From positions 4,368,001 through 4,432,000 of the forward strand of contig NZ_CP021645.1 in the NCBI RefSeq assembly GCF_006384975.1: a stretch of 64,000 bases of DNA. Reading direction: 5' to 3'. This stretch comes from Pseudomonas oryzihabitans. Lineage in GTDB: Bacteria > Pseudomonadota > Gammaproteobacteria > Pseudomonadales > Pseudomonadaceae. Every line of letters starts with the position of its first letter. Position 1 is the stretch's first letter. Of this stretch, positions 1-7,818 are shown piece by piece. The position numbers were made by a program, and so were the translations under genes. The notes under the pieces are model-generated. The model was not told the DNA's origin and did no database searches. It saw nothing but the letters and a program-made list of their open reading frames with translations.

Positions 1-32
1 ACGAGCCAGTGTTTCCAGTCGAAGATACCCAT
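1..32 (-). CDS. tatA: TatA, twin-arginine translocase subunit (5' end only, runs off the window)
   Basis: Only the first eleven codons are present. They read MGIFDWKHWLV, the standard N-terminus of Pseudomonas TatA just before its single membrane helix. TatA forms the pore of the Tat system, which exports folded proteins across the inner membrane. A GAGGAAA ribosome-binding site lies just upstream of the ATG. The gene starts 27 bases after the hisE stop on the same strand, matching the usual hisI-hisE-tatABC order. The rest of the gene lies beyond position 1. Confidence 0.85.
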   Translation of the reverse strand, partial: MGIFDWKHWL

Positions 33-59
33 GGTTTTTCCTCGTTGCGAAGCTTGTGG

Positions 60-392
60 TCAGGATTGAGTGCGGGCCGCCTTCTCGGCGTGCCCGGAGA
101 GGCCGAAGCGGCGGTCCAGCTCGTCCAGCACGGCCTGCGGGTGCTGGCCAAGCGCCGAGAGCATGATCAGGCTGTGGAACCAGAGGTCGGCGGTCTCGTA
201 GATGAGATCGTCGCACTGACCACTGACGGCAGCGTCCTTGGCGGCAAGAATGGTCTCGACGCTTTCCTCGCCGACCTTTTCCAGGATCTTGTTCAGACCC
301 TTGTGATAGAGGCTGGCCACGTAGGAGGAGTCCGGAGCGGCCTGCTTGCGTTCTTCCAGCACCTGCGCCAGGCGCGCGAGGGTGTCAGTCAT
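60..392 (-). CDS. hisE: Phosphoribosyl-ATP pyrophosphatase
   Basis: 110-residue HisE, which hydrolyses phosphoribosyl-ATP to phosphoribosyl-AMP in the second step of histidine synthesis. The family helices carry the acidic metal-binding pattern [14 protein letters not shown] near residues 39-52 and [12 protein letters not shown] near 62-73. The ATG at 392 is chosen because it gives the normal family length. A longer open frame upstream only overlaps hisI. It overlaps the end of hisI by 8 bases, so the two are translationally coupled, and tatA follows. In enterobacteria hisI and hisE are fused; here they are separate, as usual in Pseudomonas. Confidence 0.95.
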   Translation of the reverse strand: MTDTLARLAQVLEERKQAAPDSSYVASLYHKGLNKILEKVGEESVETILAAKDAAVSGQCDDLIYETADLWFHSLIMLSALGQHPQAVLDELDRRFGLSGHAEKAARTQS

Positions 393-786
393 GGCCGTGA
401 CCTCCGGCATAGATGGCGCTGGGGTCCTTGCGCACGGGATCGACGATTTCCCACTGGCCGTCGCGCAGTACACGATAGAAGCAGCTTTCCCGGCCCGTGT
501 GGCAGGCGATGCCACCGAGCTGTTCGACCTGCAGCACCACCACATCGGCATCACAATCCAGGCGCAGCTCGAGGACGCGCTGGATATGCCCGGATTCCTC
601 GCCCTTGCGCCACAGTCGGTTGCGCGAACGCGACCAGTAGACGGCACGGCCTTCGGCGGCGGTCAGGGCCAGGGATTCCCGGTTCATCCAGGCCATCATC
701 AGGATACGCCCCGTGGCGGGGTCCTGGGCAATGGCCGGTACCAGGCCATCGCTGTTCCAGTGGATCTCGTCTAACCAGTTGCTCAT
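385..786 (-). CDS. hisI: Phosphoribosyl-AMP cyclohydrolase
   Basis: 133-residue HisI, which opens the adenine ring of phosphoribosyl-AMP in the third step of histidine synthesis. Visible signatures are [20 protein letters not shown] (about residues 47-66), the Mg-binding acidic run DCDAD near 78-82, and the Zn-ligand cysteines including [13 protein letters not shown] near 91-103. It is first in the hisI-hisE-tatA run. Its promoter should lie between 787 and 1060, a gap largely filled by a dispersed repeat. Length and motifs are normal. Confidence 0.96.
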   Translation of the reverse strand: MSNWLDEIHWNSDGLVPAIAQDPATGRILMMAWMNRESLALTAAEGRAVYWSRSRNRLWRKGEESGHIQRVLELRLDCDADVVVLQVEQLGGIACHTGRESCFYRVLRDGQWEIVDPVRKDPSAIYAGGHGHD

Positions 787-818
787 GTGTCTGTTCGATA
801 CTACGAATTAGGGTACTG

Positions 819-960
819 GGCTCTGTCTGAAAAATGCCTGCGCTCGGTCATGCGGCGTTAAAAATCCGTTCGGAATGCTCATTTACCACTCGTAAACTCC
901 GCTTCCTCACGGATTTTTGCCTTGCCTGACCTTCGCTCGGCGACTTTTCAGACAGGCCCT
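819..960. repeat. Dispersed structured repeat, copy A
   Basis: A ~140-bp element between ubiB and hisI. The outer ends are inverted repeats (CTGTCTGAAAA at 823-833 against TTTTCAGACAG near 945-955). Perfect 10-bp inner arms lie at 860-869 (AAAAATCCGT) and 909-918 (ACGGATTTTT). Between them is the core shared with two other copies in this window. On the minus strand it reads GAGGAAGCGGAGTTTAC, a 5-nt spacer, then GTAAATGAGCATTCCGAA. A third partial arm pairs GTCATGC (847-853) with GCCTGAC (924-930), 6 of 7 positions. No coding capacity. The family name is unknown to me. Confidence 0.8.
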
Positions 961-1060
961 AGCCTCGCACAAGACGCGGTCCGAATACAGCGGCAAGGCA
1001 CCAGTGGCTAAGGGGTTGTATGTCGCCCGATGAACAGGGCGGGTGACAGCTTAAAGGAGT

Positions 1061-2659
1061 TCAGCGCCTGATCACCAGAACCAGGCCGCCGACCAGCATG
1101 GCCCAGGCGGGCCAGGCCTGAGCGTGGGGTTCCAGGCCCAGCTGGGTGGCGCCGACCAGCAATACGGCACCTATCACCCGGACGATCCAGTCGTCGTTGC
1201 GGCTGCCCCAAGGATTGGGCGGGTCCTTGCGGTGCGGTTGGGTGATCCGTTCCAGGGTATCGCGAGCCATCTGCGCCAGGTGCGGGATCTGCTCCAGTTG
1301 CTGCTGGATATTGCGGGCGATCTGCGGCGGGCTGAGCCGCTTGCGCATCCACTTTTCCAGATAGGGCTTGGCGGTGGACCAGAGGTCCAGGTCCGGATAG
1401 AGCTGGCGACCCAGGCCTTCGATGTTGAGCAGGGTCTTCTGCAGGAGCACCAGCTGGGGCTGGATCTCCATGTTGAAGCGGCGGGCCACCTGGAACAGCC
1501 GCAGCAGCAGCTGGCCGAAGGAGATGTCCTTCAGCGGCTTCTCGAAGATGGGCTCGCAGACGGTACGGATGGCCGCCTCGAGCTCGTTGACCTGGGTATT
1601 GGCCGGCACCCAGCCGGAGTCGATGTGCAGCTGGGCGACCTTGCGGTAGTCGCGCTGGAAGAAGGCCCAGAGGTTACGCGCCAGGTAGTCCTGATCCTCG
1701 GGGGTCAGGCTGCCGATGATGCCGCAGTCCACCGCGATATAGAGCGGGTCCCAGGGCTTGGCGGTGCTGACGAAGATGTTGCCGGGGTGCATGTCGGCAT
1801 GGAAGAAGCTGTCGCGGAATACCTGGGTGAAGAAGATTTCCACCCCACGCTCGGCCAGCAGCTTGAAGTCGGTCCCCTGGTCGCGCAGCGCGGCCAGATC
1901 GGTCACCGGAATGCCGTAGATGCGCTCCATGACCAGCACCCGCTCGCGGCACCAGTCCCAGTAGATCTGCGGCACATAGAGGCGCTCGGAGCCCTCGAAG
2001 TTGCGCCGCAGCTGGCTGGAGTTGGCGGCTTCGCGCAGCAGGTCGAGTTCGTCGTAGATGGTTTTCTCGTAGTCACTGACCACGTCCATCGGATGCAGCC
2101 GGCGCGCTTCCGCGGAGAGCTTTTCAGCGGTGCGGGCCAGCAGGAACAGCCAGGCGATGTCCTGGCTGATGATGCCTTTCAGACCGGGGCGTACCACCTT
2201 GACCACCACTTCCTCGCCGGTACGCAGCTGGGCGGCATGCACCTGGGCCACCGAGGCCGAGGCCAGCGGCTGATGGTCGAAGCGGGCGAAGGCCTGTTGC
2301 AATGGCACCCCGAGCTGGGACTCGATGAGTGCCACGGCTTTTTCCGGAGGAAAGGGTGGAACCTTGTCCTGCAGGAACATCAGCTCGTCGGCGATATCCT
2401 CGGGCATCAGGTCGCGCCGGGTGGAGAGGATTTGGCCGAACTTGATGAACACCGGCCCCAGGCCTTCCAGGGCCAGACGCAGCCGGGCGCCGCGCGGCAG
2501 GGTCTTGCTCGGGCGCGGCAGCCAGCGCCAGGGCATGAAGTAGCGGGTGGCGCGCAGGTACCAGGGCAGCGGCAGGGCGAAGACGATATCGTCGAGCCGA
2601 TAGCGGATGACCACGAAGAGGATCCGCAGCAGGCGGCTGAGAGCAGCGAACAGCTTCAT
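1061..2659 (-). CDS. ubiB: UbiB, ubiquinone biosynthesis atypical kinase/ATPase
   Basis: 532-residue ABC1/UbiB family protein needed for the hydroxylation stage of ubiquinone synthesis, probably as a membrane-bound ATPase supporting the Ubi protein complex. Family marks are visible: the KxGQ motif ([12 protein letters not shown], about residue 73), the alanine-rich loop variant ASASVAQVH near 133, the catalytic-loop-like [10 protein letters not shown] near 290, and DCG in place of DFG shortly after. One or two C-terminal membrane segments ([15 protein letters not shown] and [13 protein letters not shown]) anchor it. The start overlaps the ubiJ stop by 4 bases (ATGA), so ubiE-ubiJ-ubiB form an operon. 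Confidence 0.96.
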   Translation of the reverse strand: MKLFAALSRLLRILFVVIRYRLDDIVFALPLPWYLRATRYFMPWRWLPRPSKTLPRGARLRLALEGLGPVFIKFGQILSTRRDLMPEDIADELMFLQDKVPPFPPEKAVALIESQLGVPLQQAFARFDHQPLASASVAQVHAAQLRTGEEVVVKVVRPGLKGIISQDIAWLFLLARTAEKLSAEARRLHPMDVVSDYEKTIYDELDLLREAANSSQLRRNFEGSERLYVPQIYWDWCRERVLVMERIYGIPVTDLAALRDQGTDFKLLAERGVEIFFTQVFRDSFFHADMHPGNIFVSTAKPWDPLYIAVDCGIIGSLTPEDQDYLARNLWAFFQRDYRKVAQLHIDSGWVPANTQVNELEAAIRTVCEPIFEKPLKDISFGQLLLRLFQVARRFNMEIQPQLVLLQKTLLNIEGLGRQLYPDLDLWSTAKPYLEKWMRKRLSPPQIARNIQQQLEQIPHLAQMARDTLERITQPHRKDPPNPWGSRNDDWIVRVIGAVLLVGATQLGLEPHAQAWPAWAMLVGGLVLVIRR

Positions 2660-3291
2660 TCGTCGGGGTTATCCCTGGCGTTGCGGGCGGCGCCCAGGCG
2701 GTCGAGACGGGCTTCGAGGCGGTCCACGTCCAGGCGCAGGGCGTCGATCTCGGCGAAGCGCGCTTCGCCTTCGAGACGACCGACGAGATGGCGGCTTTCC
2801 TCGTTCAGCCAGTTGGACAGCGTCAGTTGCAGACTGTCACGACCCTGCTGGCCGAGTGCCTGACCGCGGCGTGCCAGATCACCCAGCAGCGCTGCCGGTA
2901 GCGGACCCAGCCAACGGCTGACCTCGTGCTGCCAATCCAACTCCAGGTTTTGCAGGATGTCGGCCAGCTCGATCAACAGGGTGCTGTCGCCTTCCAGGCG
3001 TACGTCCGGCTGGTGCAATACGCGCTGCTTGTCCCGGGCGAGAGCCAGTTCGGCCAGGCGCGTCGCCGGGGCGCTCAGGGTGCAGTCGATGTCACCCTCG
3101 TGATGGGCGGCAAAGTGCAGGCCGTCACCCGCTGGCAGGACATAGAGGCGCAGGCTGGGCTGCCGGGCCTGCACGGCTATGACGCGCCCCGTCAGGCCTG
3201 CCAGGCGCGGCAGGGCCACCGGATCGAGTGCCAGCAAGGGATTCAGGCCACGCTCGAGCGCGGCGAGCAACGCCTGGGTGACGAGCGCCAT
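2656..3291 (-). CDS. ubiJ: UbiJ, ubiquinone biosynthesis accessory factor
   Basis: 211-residue UbiJ. The N-terminal two thirds resemble an SCP2 lipid-binding domain, and the C-terminus is a charged helix (about residues 165-205, [20 protein letters not shown]) likely to be a coiled coil. UbiJ works with UbiK and binds ubiquinone intermediates for the soluble Ubi complex. Its ATG overlaps the last base of the ubiE stop (TGATG), and its own stop overlaps the ubiB start. Assignment rests on length, composition and the invariant ubiE-ubiJ-ubiB order. Confidence 0.9.
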   Translation of the reverse strand: MALVTQALLAALERGLNPLLALDPVALPRLAGLTGRVIAVQARQPSLRLYVLPAGDGLHFAAHHEGDIDCTLSAPATRLAELALARDKQRVLHQPDVRLEGDSTLLIELADILQNLELDWQHEVSRWLGPLPAALLGDLARRGQALGQQGRDSLQLTLSNWLNEESRHLVGRLEGEARFAEIDALRLDVDRLEARLDRLGAARNARDNPDE

Positions 3292-4061
3292 CAGGGTTTG
3301 ATACCGCGATGCAGGGCGACCACGCCACCGGTCATGTTGTGGTAGGAGACACGGGCGAAGCCGGTCTCTTCCATCATGGCCTTGAGGGTCTGCTGGTCGG
3401 GGTGCATGCGGATGGATTCCGCCAGGTAGCGATAGCTGTCGGCGTCACCGGCCACCAGCTTGCCCATCAGCGGCAGGAAGCCGAAGGAGTAGGCGTCATA
3501 GGCCTTGGAGACCAGCGGATTGGTCGGCTTGGAGAACTCCAGCACCAGCAGCCGGCCACCGGGCTTGAGCACGCGCAGCATGGAAGCCAGGGCCTGGTCC
3601 TTGTGGGTGACGTTGCGCAGGCCGAAGGCGATGGTGATGCAGTCGAAGTGGTTGTCGGGGAAGGGCAGCTTCTCGGCGTCCGCCTGGACGAAGCGCACGT
3701 TGCTGGCCACGCCTTCGTCGAGCAGGCGATCGCGGCCGACCTTGAGCATGGAGTCATTGATGTCGGCCAGGACCACCTCGCCGGTGGGGCCGACCAGGCG
3801 GGCGAACTGCTTGGTCAGGTCGCCGGTACCGCCAGCGATGTCCAGCACCCGATTGCCCCGGCGCACGCCGGAGAGTTCGATGGTGAATCTCTTCCACAGC
3901 CGGTGGATGCCCGCCGACATCAGGTCGTTCATCACATCGTACTTGGCGGCCACCGAATGGAAGACTTCCGCGACCTTGTAAGCCTTCTGGCTTTCCGGAA
4001 CGCTCTGGTAGCCGAAGTGGGTCTGGGATTCGGCCTCGGGGCCTTTGCGCGGATCGCTCAT
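3291..4061 (-). CDS. ubiE: UbiE, ubiquinone/menaquinone C-methyltransferase
   Basis: 256-residue class I SAM-dependent methyltransferase that C-methylates the demethoxy-quinol intermediate of ubiquinone. Motif I is [14 protein letters not shown] (about residues 73-86). The family signature [16 protein letters not shown] is near 43-58, and [14 protein letters not shown] is near 144-157. I chose the ATG at 4061 (MSDPRKGP) rather than a start 11 codons upstream because it gives the normal 256-residue length. First gene of ubiE-ubiJ-ubiB; divergent from the PHA-system gene at 4212. Confidence 0.96.
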   Translation of the reverse strand: MSDPRKGPEAESQTHFGYQSVPESQKAYKVAEVFHSVAAKYDVMNDLMSAGIHRLWKRFTIELSGVRRGNRVLDIAGGTGDLTKQFARLVGPTGEVVLADINDSMLKVGRDRLLDEGVASNVRFVQADAEKLPFPDNHFDCITIAFGLRNVTHKDQALASMLRVLKPGGRLLVLEFSKPTNPLVSKAYDAYSFGFLPLMGKLVAGDADSYRYLAESIRMHPDQQTLKAMMEETGFARVSYHNMTGGVVALHRGIKP

Positions 4062-4156
4062 GGGGCTACACCTGGGACAGGGACAAGAGGGCATTCTAGC
4101 AGGGGGATCGCCCGGCTTGCCTGGCTAAAACCTGGCTGACCGCTCGGTTCTCGCGA

Positions 4157-4185
4157 TTGGCGACGTGGCGGGCCCTCGCTATAGT
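4157..4185 (+). promoter_or_regulatory. Predicted sigma-70 promoter for the PHA-system gene
   Basis: TTGGCG (4157-4162), a 17-base spacer, then TATAGT (4180-4185), 26 bases before the start at 4212. Spacing is ideal and both hexamers are close to consensus. Confidence 0.55.
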
Positions 4186-4211
4186 CATGGCCCTTTATCC
4201 GGAGTTCCCCG

Positions 4212-4490
4212 ATGTCCCAGATCACCATCGAACGCAGTCATTCGCTCGGCCTGGAAAGCGTGCGGCAAAAGGCCAACCAACTGGCCGAGAAACTCACGAG
4301 TGACTATGGCGTTGCCTGTACCTGGGAAGGCGATACCCTGAAGTTCGCCCGCAGTGGCGTGGATGGCCGGATCGAGGTGGCGGAAGACCGCGTGCGGGTC
4401 GCGGCCACCCTGGGGATGATGTTCTCGATGCTCAGCGGCCAGATCGAGAAAGAGATCGAGCGCAAGCTGGACAAGGCGCTGGCGAGCTGA
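4212..4490 (+). CDS. Polyhydroxyalkanoic acid system family protein (orphan)
   Basis: 92-residue protein matching the small PHA-granule-region family found beside pha genes in pseudomonads (MSQITIERSHSLG start, TSDYGVACTWEGDTLKFARSGVDGR middle split over residues 29-53, lysine/glutamate-rich C-terminal helix). Its molecular role is not known to me. In P. aeruginosa and P. putida the equivalent gene lies between ubiE and the phaC-Z-C-D/phaFI cluster. Here ubiE is present, but the gene converges directly on the DUF971 gene with only 9 bases between stops, and no synthase, depolymerase or phasin gene is seen. Confidence 0.8.
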   Translation: MSQITIERSHSLGLESVRQKANQLAEKLTSDYGVACTWEGDTLKFARSGVDGRIEVAEDRVRVAATLGMMFSMLSGQIEKEIERKLDKALAS

Positions 4491-4499
4491 TCCGGGGGC

Positions 4500-4871
4500 T
4501 CAGAGCATCAGCTTGACCGCGCTGACATGCGGATCCCGCGTCTTGCCGGCGCGGGCTAGTTTTTCCAGGTAGTCGGCCCAGAGCTGGTCGCGGCGGCTGC
4601 CGAGTTCGTAGAGATAGTCCCAACTGAACAGACCGCTGTCGTGGCCATCGTCGAAGGTCAGCTTGATGGCGTAGCGTCCGGCCGGTTCCACGGCGGTGAT
4701 ACCGACGTTTTGTTTGCCGAATTGCAGCACTGGATTGCCGTGCCCCTGGACCTCGGCTGAAGGCGAATGCACCCGCAGGAATTCGGCGGGCAGGTCGAAG
4801 GCTTCCGCGCCATAGCTGACGCTAAGGGTCTTCGAGGCCTTGTGGAGCTGGATGGCGGTGGGGGTGCGCAT
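4500..4871 (-). CDS. DUF971 (GBBH-like N-terminal domain) protein
   Basis: 123-residue protein consisting of one DUF971 domain, the fold of the N-terminal part of gamma-butyrobetaine hydroxylase. Recognisable parts are LSVSYGAEAFDLPAEFLRV (about residues 16-34), VGITAVEPAGRYAIKLTFDDGHDSG (53-77, partly shown) and LFSWDYLYELG (78-88). Function is unproven; related domains bind metal or act in Fe-S assembly. It normally follows hslVU in Pseudomonas, as here. Upstream, 4872-5052 is filled with REP repeats, so any promoter must lie within or beyond them. Confidence 0.85.
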   Translation of the reverse strand: MRTPTAIQLHKASKTLSVSYGAEAFDLPAEFLRVHSPSAEVQGHGNPVLQFGKQNVGITAVEPAGRYAIKLTFDDGHDSGLFSWDYLYELGSRRDQLWADYLEKLARAGKTRDPHVSAVKLML

Positions 4872-4915
4872 ATTGGGTTCTCTTGGCGGCGTTTTGGCCC
4901 TGCCCGGGCAGAGCC

Positions 4916-5038
4916 ATCGCGGCCATGGGCCGCTCCTACAGCAGCGTCATTCCCCGTAGGAGCGGCCCATGGCCGCGATCAGGTAAGTATCGGGGCCCTT
5001 AGGAGCGGCCGCATCGGCGGACCGCCATGGCCGCGATC
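4916..5038. repeat. REP/REPIN-type palindromic repeats
   Basis: Three copies of a Pseudomonas REP-like unit. A perfect 24-base inverted pair lies at 4916-4939 and 4956-4979 (unit begins GTAGGAGCGGCCCATGGCC, ends GCGAT) with 16 bases between, forming a REPIN. A third unit at 4999-5038 has the same ends (TTAGGAGCGGCC and GCCATGGCCGCGATC) with a 13-base insertion at 5011-5023. It lies between DUF971 and hslU, both on the minus strand. Such units are usually spread by a chromosomal RAYT transposase, and none is encoded here. Confidence 0.85.
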
Positions 5039-5052
5039 AACCAGGCCTACCG

Positions 5053-6402
5053 TCACAGTATATAGCGCGACAGGTCTTCGTCCTGGGCCAGTTCGCCGAG
5101 ATGGCCGTTCACATAGGCCGCATCGATGACGATGGGCTCGCCATTCTGCTGACCGGCCAGATCCGCGGCGCTGAAGGACACCTCTTCCAGCAGGCGCTCC
5201 AGCAGGGTGTGCAGGCGCCGGGCACCGATGTTCTCGGTCTTCTCGTTGACCTGCCAGGCGATCTCGGCGATGCGGGTGATGCCGTCGGCGGCGAAGTCCA
5301 CGTGCAGCCCTTCGGTCTTGAGCAATTCGCGATACTGCTCGGTGAGGGAGGCATGGGGCTCGGTGAGGATGCGCTCGAAGTCGTGCGGGGTCAGCGCCTT
5401 GAGTTCGACGCGGATCGGCAGGCGGCCCTGCAGTTCCGGCACCAGATCGCTGGGCTTGGACAGGTGGAAGGCGCCCGAGGCAATGAACAGGATGTGGTCG
5501 GTCTTGACCATGCCCAGCTTGGTGTTGACGGTGCAGCCTTCGATCAGCGGCAGCAGGTCGCGCTGCACGCCTTCGCGGGAGACGTCGGCACCACTGGTGT
5601 TGCCACGCTTGGCCACCTTGTCGATCTCGTCGATGAAGACGATGCCGTGCTGCTCGACAGCCTCCAGGGCCCGGCCCTTGAGTTCTTCCTCGTTGACCAG
5701 GCGCGCGGCTTCTTCGTCGCGGACCAGCTTGAGGGCTTCCTTGACCTTGAGCTTGCGCTGCTTGGTCTTGCCCTTGTTCATGCCGGCGAAGAGACTCTGC
5801 AACTGGCTGGTCATCTCCTCCATGCCGGGCGGGGTCATGATCTCGACACCGGCCGGGGTATCGGCCACCTCGATCTCGATGTCCTTGTCGTCCAACTGGC
5901 CTTCGCGCAGGCGCTTGCGGAACAGCTGACGGGTATTGCTATCGGTCGCGGCCGGCTGGGGCTCGTTGCTGAAGCCCACCGAGGGCCGGGCGGCGGGCAG
6001 CAGGGCATCGAGGATGCGCTCTTCGGCGGCGTCTTCGGCACGGTGGCGATTGCGCACCATTTCCTGCTCGCGCAGCATCTTCACGGCCGCGTCGGCGAGG
6101 TCACGGATGATGGACTCGACGTCACGGCCGACATAGCCGACCTCGGTGAACTTGGTGGCTTCCACCTTGAGGAAGGGCGCGTTGGCCAGCTTGGCCAGGC
6201 GTCGGGCGATCTCGGTCTTGCCCACGCCCGTGGGGCCGATCATCAGGATGTTCTTGGGCGTCACCTCGGGGCGCAGCTCGGCGGGCAGCTGCATGCGCCG
6301 CCAGCGGTTGCGCAGGGCGATTGCCACGGCGCGCTTGGCGTCGTCCTGGCCGATGATGTGGCGATTGAGCTCGTGGACGATCTCGCGGGGGGTCATGGAC
6401 AT
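5053..6402 (-). CDS. hslU: HslU, ATPase subunit of the HslVU protease
   Basis: 449-residue AAA+ unfoldase (ClpY) that feeds substrates to the HslV peptidase. Walker [14 protein letters not shown] near residues 55-67, pore motif GYVGRDVES near 90-98, Walker B IVFIDEID near 256-263, and C-terminal SRYIL, which inserts into HslV. The family intermediate (I) domain fills roughly 110-240. It follows hslV by 19 bases in one operon, which has a heat-shock promoter upstream. Full length and all ATPase motifs present. Confidence 0.98.
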   Translation of the reverse strand: MSMTPREIVHELNRHIIGQDDAKRAVAIALRNRWRRMQLPAELRPEVTPKNILMIGPTGVGKTEIARRLAKLANAPFLKVEATKFTEVGYVGRDVESIIRDLADAAVKMLREQEMVRNRHRAEDAAEERILDALLPAARPSVGFSNEPQPAATDSNTRQLFRKRLREGQLDDKDIEIEVADTPAGVEIMTPPGMEEMTSQLQSLFAGMNKGKTKQRKLKVKEALKLVRDEEAARLVNEEELKGRALEAVEQHGIVFIDEIDKVAKRGNTSGADVSREGVQRDLLPLIEGCTVNTKLGMVKTDHILFIASGAFHLSKPSDLVPELQGRLPIRVELKALTPHDFERILTEPHASLTEQYRELLKTEGLHVDFAADGITRIAEIAWQVNEKTENIGARRLHTLLERLLEEVSFSAADLAGQQNGEPIVIDAAYVNGHLGELAQDEDLSRYIL

Positions 6403-6421
6403 GGTCGGTCTCTAAACCGGA

Positions 6422-6955
6422 TCACGCCTGGGGCGCGTCCAGCTCCTCGATGGTCAGGTTGCGGTTGGTGAACACGCAGATGTCACCGGCGATGTTCAGG
6501 GCGGTCTCGGCGATCTCGCGGGCACTCAGCTCGGTGTGCATGAGCAGGGCGCGGGCGGCGGCTTGGGCATAGGCGCCACCGGAGCCCATGGCGATCAGGC
6601 CCTCTTCGGGCTCCACCACGTCGCCGTTGCCGGTGATGATCAGGGAGGCGTCCTTGTTGGCCACGGCCAGCATGGCTTCCAGGCGGCGCAGGGCACGATC
6701 GGTGCGCCAGTCCTTGGCCAGCTCCACGGCGGCGCGGACCAGATGACCCTGGTGCTTCTCGAGTTGCGCCTCGAAGCGCTCGAAGAGGGTGAAGGCATCG
6801 GCGGTACCGCCGGCGAAACCGGCCAGCACCTCGCCCCGGTACAGCCGCCGGACTTTCTTGGCGTTGCCTTTCATGACGGTATTGCCCAGGGAAACCTGGC
6901 CGTCGCCGCCGATCACGACCTTGCCGTTGCGGCGTACAGAAACGATGGTGGTCAA
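6422..6955 (-). CDS. hslV: HslV, peptidase subunit of the HslVU protease
   Basis: 177-residue proteasome-beta-like threonine peptidase. The start codon is TTG at 6955, preceded by GGAGA. After Met removal the chain begins [10 protein letters not shown], placing the catalytic N-terminal threonine first. This is why the unusual TTG start is accepted. Further family features are [23 protein letters not shown] and [14 protein letters not shown]. The hslV-hslU operon degrades misfolded and regulatory proteins under heat shock, and its upstream region carries an RpoH-type promoter. Confidence 0.97.
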   Translation of the reverse strand: MTTIVSVRRNGKVVIGGDGQVSLGNTVMKGNAKKVRRLYRGEVLAGFAGGTADAFTLFERFEAQLEKHQGHLVRAAVELAKDWRTDRALRRLEAMLAVANKDASLIITGNGDVVEPEEGLIAMGSGGAYAQAAARALLMHTELSAREIAETALNIAGDICVFTNRNLTIEELDAPQA

Positions 6956-7003
6956 GGGAATCTCTCCGCGTTGCTTGGGGCCGTCAGCCCCGGTTACGCG
7001 GAG

Positions 7004-7032
7004 ATATGGGGATGGCCGCGACGCCCTTCAAG
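7004..7032 (-). promoter_or_regulatory. Predicted sigma-32 (RpoH) heat-shock promoter of hslVU
   Basis: On the minus strand, CTTGAA (7027-7032), 15 bases, then CCCCATAT (7004-7011), close to the RpoH consensus CTTGAA-N(13-15)-CCCCATnT. It lies 49 bases upstream of the hslV start. The -35 element falls in the loop of a perfect 9-bp hairpin at 7016-7040. The rpoH gene itself is at 50270 in this window. Confidence 0.8.
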
Positions 7033-7040
7033 CGTCGCGG
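7016..7040. other. Hairpin over the hslV heat-shock promoter
   Basis: Perfect 9-bp stem CCGCGACGC / GCGTCGCGG with a 7-base loop CCTTCAA. It lies 16 bases past the stop of the SPOR gene and could slow read-through from argS, but there is no T-tract. The loop carries most of the -35 hexamer of the hslV promoter. Confidence 0.6.
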
Positions 7041-7056
7041 GGGGTGATTCGCCGAA

Positions 7057-7800
7057 TCAGTGACCGCGGCGCTGTTGCAGCAACAAATTCTTGAAGCCGC
7101 TGCCGGCGAGTTGCTTCTGCGCCTGGGTCAGTTGGTCGCGATCGCTGTAGGGGCCGACCAATACCCGATACCAGGTGTCGTCCTTGACCTTGCCCGACTC
7201 CACGCGCACGTCCTGGCCGAGCATGATGATCTGGGCGCGGACCCGGTCGGCATCGGCCTGGGTACGGAAGGAGCCAGCCTGCAGGAAGAACAGGGTCACC
7301 GGCGGCTGGGCCTTGGTGGTCGCTTCCTTGGCTGGGGTGGCCGCGGTCTGGCCTGGGGCGGTACCCGGCGTGGCCGGGGTCGCGGTGGTGGACTGGCCCG
7401 GCTGTCCGGGTTGGGCTGTCGCCGTCGCGGCATCGGGTTTCGCCGGGGTGGTCGGCTTGGCGGCTGGCGCGCGCGGCACGGCGTCCGGCGGCACTATCAC
7501 CTCGGATTCCGGCAGCAGGGTGTAGAAGTCGTACTTGGGCTTAATCGGCGTCGGCGGCGTGCCTTCGGTCTTGGCTGCGGCAGCCGGCGTCTTGCCATTG
7601 CCCGCGCTGGCCGCGGGGCGACCTTCTTCCGGCTTGGCGCGCTGCACCGCCTTGTTGCCCGGTTCCAGCTTCATCAAGAAGACCACGAAGGCGCCGATGG
7701 CCAGGCCCGACGCGAGCCAGACCCAGCCGGGCAGCGGCTGCTTCTTGGGGGCCGAGGTATTGCGACTGGCGCCGCGCTTGGGTGGGGCTTTCTTGGCCAT
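7057..7800 (-). CDS. SPOR-domain membrane protein (FtsN-like)
   Basis: 247-residue single-pass inner-membrane protein. A lysine-rich cytoplasmic head (residues 1-22) is followed by one helix (WVWLASGLAIGAFVVFLM, about 26-43). Next comes a long Ala/Pro/Thr linker with low-complexity stretches, then a C-terminal SPOR domain (about 170-245: VTLFFLQAGSFRTQADADR start, YRVLVGPYSDRDQL middle). SPOR domains bind denuded septal glycan strands, so a cell-division role is likely. The order argS - SPOR gene - hslV is the usual Pseudomonas one. Whether it is a true FtsN cannot be decided here. Confidence 0.88.
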   Translation of the reverse strand: MAKKAPPKRGASRNTSAPKKQPLPGWVWLASGLAIGAFVVFLMKLEPGNKAVQRAKPEEGRPAASAGNGKTPAAAAKTEGTPPTPIKPKYDFYTLLPESEVIVPPDAVPRAPAAKPTTPAKPDAATATAQPGQPGQSTTATPATPGTAPGQTAATPAKEATTKAQPPVTLFFLQAGSFRTQADADRVRAQIIMLGQDVRVESGKVKDDTWYRVLVGPYSDRDQLTQAQKQLAGSGFKNLLLQQRRGH

Positions 7801-7818
7801 CGGGCGGTGATCCGTCTC

